Assembly (NCBI GenBank): GCA_013696695.1
Contig: JACCYD010000708.1
Coordinates: 1-8,106 of the forward strand
Length of the DNA stretch: 8,106 nt
DNA from: Deltaproteobacteria bacterium
Lineage (GTDB): Bacteria; Myxococcota_A; Polyangia; Haliangiales; Haliangiaceae
Direction: 5' to 3'
Shown here: positions 6,542 through 8,106 of the stretch, piece after piece
Position numbering within the stretch: position 1 is the first letter of the stretch
Layout: each line of letters opens with the position of its first letter
Position numbers and translations under genes: made by a program
The notes under the pieces: generated by a model
Databases searched by the model: none
What the model was told of the DNA's origin: nothing
What the model saw: only the letters and a program-made list of their open reading frames with translations

Positions 6542-6806
6542 TGCGCCTCGCCGCCCTGATTTTCCTCCTTCCAACCCTCGCCTCACACGAGGATCTGATC
6601 GCTCGTGCGCGTCGTCGGCCTCGTCGGCTACGTCGCCATCTTCGGGCCCGCGTGGGCGCTGCCCGACACGCACGTCGATCACCGCGGCCTCGGCGACGTG
6701 ATGAAAATGTTCGGCGTGGTCGTGCTCGCGCTGATCGCCGCGGTCGTGGGCATCGTGCTTGCCTCGCGCAGCACGACGCGGATACGACGCGGTTACGCGC
6801 GGGTGA
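6541..6806 (+). pseudogene. Small membrane protein gene, apparently frameshifted
   Basis: Two coding-like stretches lie in different frames. From ATG 6541, coupled by TGATG to the iron-sulfur gene, the frame reads MRLAALIFLLPTLASHEDLI, a good signal peptide or membrane segment. After about 6605 that frame turns into Arg-rich shadow sequence. The next frame then becomes coding-like, with G/C-rich third positions, from GTG 6605: GLVGYVAIFGPAWALP, then FGVVVLALIAAVVGIVLAS, two hydrophobic segments suggesting membrane spans. This second frame has no stop until 6988, running about 180 bp antisense into the neighbouring gene. The other frame reaches a TGA at 6804-6806, flush with that gene's end. 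A single product would need a +1 shift near 6600-6615 and probably another change near 6773-6794. Alternatives are a genuine gene at 6605-6988 with a weak GAGG (6589-6592) as ribosome site, or a sequencing error. No family is recognised. Confidence 0.4.
6773..6794 (+). repeat. 11-bp imperfect tandem repeat at the end of the small membrane gene
   Basis: ACGACGCGGAT (6773-6783) is followed directly by ACGACGCGGTT (6784-6794), with ten of eleven positions identical. The unit is not a multiple of three, so gain of one copy would shift the reading frame at the 3' end of the small membrane gene. Removing one copy does not by itself give an early stop, so this does not fully explain the missing stop codon. 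Confidence 0.5.
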
Positions 6807-8106
6807 TCACTTCTTCTTGGTCGGCGGGCGGCCGGGCGGCTTCTTCGGCTTGCGGCCGAGCAGGCGATCCCAGAAGCCCACCGGCTGAAAGCCTTCATCG
6901 AGATCGTCGAACGACTCGCCCGGGCTCTGCTTGGCCGGCTTCTCCTGTTCCATGCCCGCGCGGAAGAAGTCTTCCTCGAGATCGGTGAACGCGGCCGCGG
7001 CATCCTTACGGACCTCGGCGACAGCGACATCGGGCTTACTGCCCTTGGCATCGACGGTGGGCGGCGCGTGGGCCTGTGCCGTGGCCACCTTGCTGACGGC
7101 GGTGTGGATCGCCGCGAGGTCCGCGACCAGGATCGAAGGCTCGGCCGAGTTTTTTCGCTGGCGCTCCTCGAGCGAGATCGGCGAGGTGATCTCGCCGTCG
7201 ACGTCGCCGGGGCGATCGTCGGGAACGTCCGTGACGACCGGCGGCCGGAGCGGCGGCCGCGGGCTATCGCCGCCGAGATCTTCACGGACGACGCCATCGG
7301 AGGGCTCGTCGGAGGTGGCGACCGGCGCTGCCGAATCCGCCTTCGCGAACGGCGCGATCGGCTTCGCGACAAAGGGCACCTCGGGCGCGGCGGTCTCGGT
7401 GATGACGGCGATCGGCGTCGCCACCAGACGCGCAGTCTGATCGGTGGACGTGACGCGGACTTGATCGGCGACCACGACACGTGCGTGCGGCGTCTCCTCG
7501 ACGACCATCGGTGATGTCTCGATCGTGGCGTGATCGGCTTCGTCGCGTAGCAGCTTGACCAGATCGCGCGCCTCGCCGGACGACGCGGCGGGATCGACCA
7601 ACCGACGTGGCTCGGTGCGCTCCTCGATCTCCGACGGCTCGATCAGCGTGCGAGGGATCGTGCGGTCGTCGTCGCCGGCCGAGGCGGCGAGCACCCTGGC
7701 TTCGGCTTCGGCGCGCGCCTTGGCGATCGCCTTCGCTTCGAGGGTGTCGCGCCGCTTGGCGTCGCGCTTCGCGGCACGGTTGCGCTTGCTGTCGCCCTTC
7801 GCCTGCTCGGCGACCCTCGCCGCGGCGCGAAGCTCGGCCTCGGCCCGATCGGCGGCGGCCTTCGCTTCGGCAACGAGCTTCGCCTTGCGCTCGGCGTCGG
7901 CCTTGCGAACCGTCTCTTCGACCGCGGCTGCGCGCCTGGCAGCTTCCGCCGCTTCGGCTTCGCGGCGCTTCCCAGCCTCGACCTCGTCGCGCTTCGCCTG
8001 TTCCGCGGCTTCCGCCTTGAACCTCGCCTCGATCGCGGCGGCCGCCTTCGCGTCCTCGGCGGCGCGCATTGCAGCGGCAGCCTCCGTAGCGGCGGCGGCC
8101 TTGTCG
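6807..8106 (-). CDS. Ala/Glu/Lys-rich coiled-coil protein, C-terminal part (5' end beyond window)
   Basis: 432 codons plus TGA (6807-6809) are visible, and the frame is open to the right edge. An internal ATG at 8067-8069 is not a credible start because the same Ala-rich helix continues upstream of it. Visible residues up to about 140 are almost wholly Ala, Glu, Lys and Arg (for example EAEAAEAARRAAAVEETVRK), predicting a long charged helix or coiled coil like the TolA stalk. A Pro/Val/Asp-rich, probably disordered region of over 200 residues follows. The last 60 residues hold the acidic-aromatic segments DLEEDFFRAG and ESFDDLDEGF, an amphipathic GFWDRLLG, and a basic end KKPPGRPPTKKK. No catalytic motif or membrane segment is present. 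The missing N-terminus may carry the functional domain, for example a kinase or other signalling domain (inference only). The gene converges on the plus-strand operon with no clear terminator between. Confidence 0.85.
   Translation of the reverse strand, partial: DKAAAATEAAAAMRAAEDAKAAAAIEARFKAEAAEQAKRDEVEAGKRREAEAAEAARRAAAVEETVRKADAERKAKLVAEAKAAADRAEAELRAAARVAEQAKGDSKRNRAAKRDAKRRDTLEAKAIAKARAEAEARVLAASAGDDDRTIPRTLIEPSEIEERTEPRRLVDPAASSGEARDLVKLLRDEADHATIETSPMVVEETPHARVVVADQVRVTSTDQTARLVATPIAVITETAAPEVPFVAKPIAPFAKADSAAPVATSDEPSDGVVREDLGGDSPRPPLRPPVVTDVPDDRPGDVDGEITSPISLEERQRKNSAEPSILVADLAAIHTAVSKVATAQAHAPPTVDAKGSKPDVAVAEVRKDAAAAFTDLEEDFFRAGMEQEKPAKQSPGESFDDLDEGFQPVGFWDRLLGRKPKKPPGRPPTKKK

Noticed and set aside
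6777..6810. Possible intrinsic terminator between the convergent genes
   Set aside because: The sequence has a tandem repeat and CG-rich text but no stable stem followed by a T-run on either strand.
5108..7480. 790-codon minus-strand open frame across the plus-strand genes and the right-edge gene
   Set aside because: Low-complexity Arg/Ser/Pro and Arg/Glu/Asp-rich sequence without domain signals, lying opposite the clear iron-sulfur protein and overlapping a better gene in another frame.
1..8106. tRNA, rRNA, CRISPR array, insertion sequence or phage features
   Set aside because: No cloverleaf, array of spaced repeats, transposase motif or terminal inverted repeats were seen on reading both strands.

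Overview
The window is GC-rich (by eye well above 60%), with strong G/C preference at third codon positions, many GTG/TTG starts and few clear Shine-Dalgarno sequences. A eukaryotic-type Ser/Thr kinase with the HRDVSPHN catalytic loop, lipoproteins with very short signal peptides, and an Ala/Lys/Glu-rich low-complexity protein together suggest a myxobacterium or relative (Myxococcota). This is an inference from style and gene content; no rRNA or marker gene is present.

Left half (about 1-4216, minus strand): a compact, probably co-transcribed set read right to left. It comprises a soluble Ser/Thr protein kinase, a glycoside hydrolase family 31 (GH31) enzyme predicted to be an exported lipoprotein, and an Imm21-like protein cut by the left edge. 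The kinase and GH31 genes are 22 bp apart; the GH31 and Imm21-like genes overlap by ATGA. No toxin gene is visible to pair with the immunity-type protein.

Middle (4174-4296): a divergent intergenic region of about 120 bp. It holds a perfect 15-bp palindrome, a plausible promoter for the kinase operon, and a -10-like hexamer 7 nt before the GTG of the plus-strand operon.

Right half (4297 to about 6806, plus strand): a SirB1-type transglutaminase-like/TPR protein, a small Cys-containing lipoprotein, a GlpC/HdrB-like iron-sulfur protein with two CCG domains (the first degenerate), and a short membrane-protein reading frame that looks frameshifted.

Right edge (6807-8106, minus strand): the C-terminal 432 residues of a coiled-coil, Ala/Glu/Lys-rich protein, convergent with the plus-strand operon. 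No tRNA, rRNA, CRISPR array, insertion sequence or convincing intrinsic terminator was seen. The most unusual points are the kinase/glycosidase-lipoprotein/Imm21-like operon, the repeated TATnnT-N7-GTG start geometry, and the disrupted small gene at 6541-6806.
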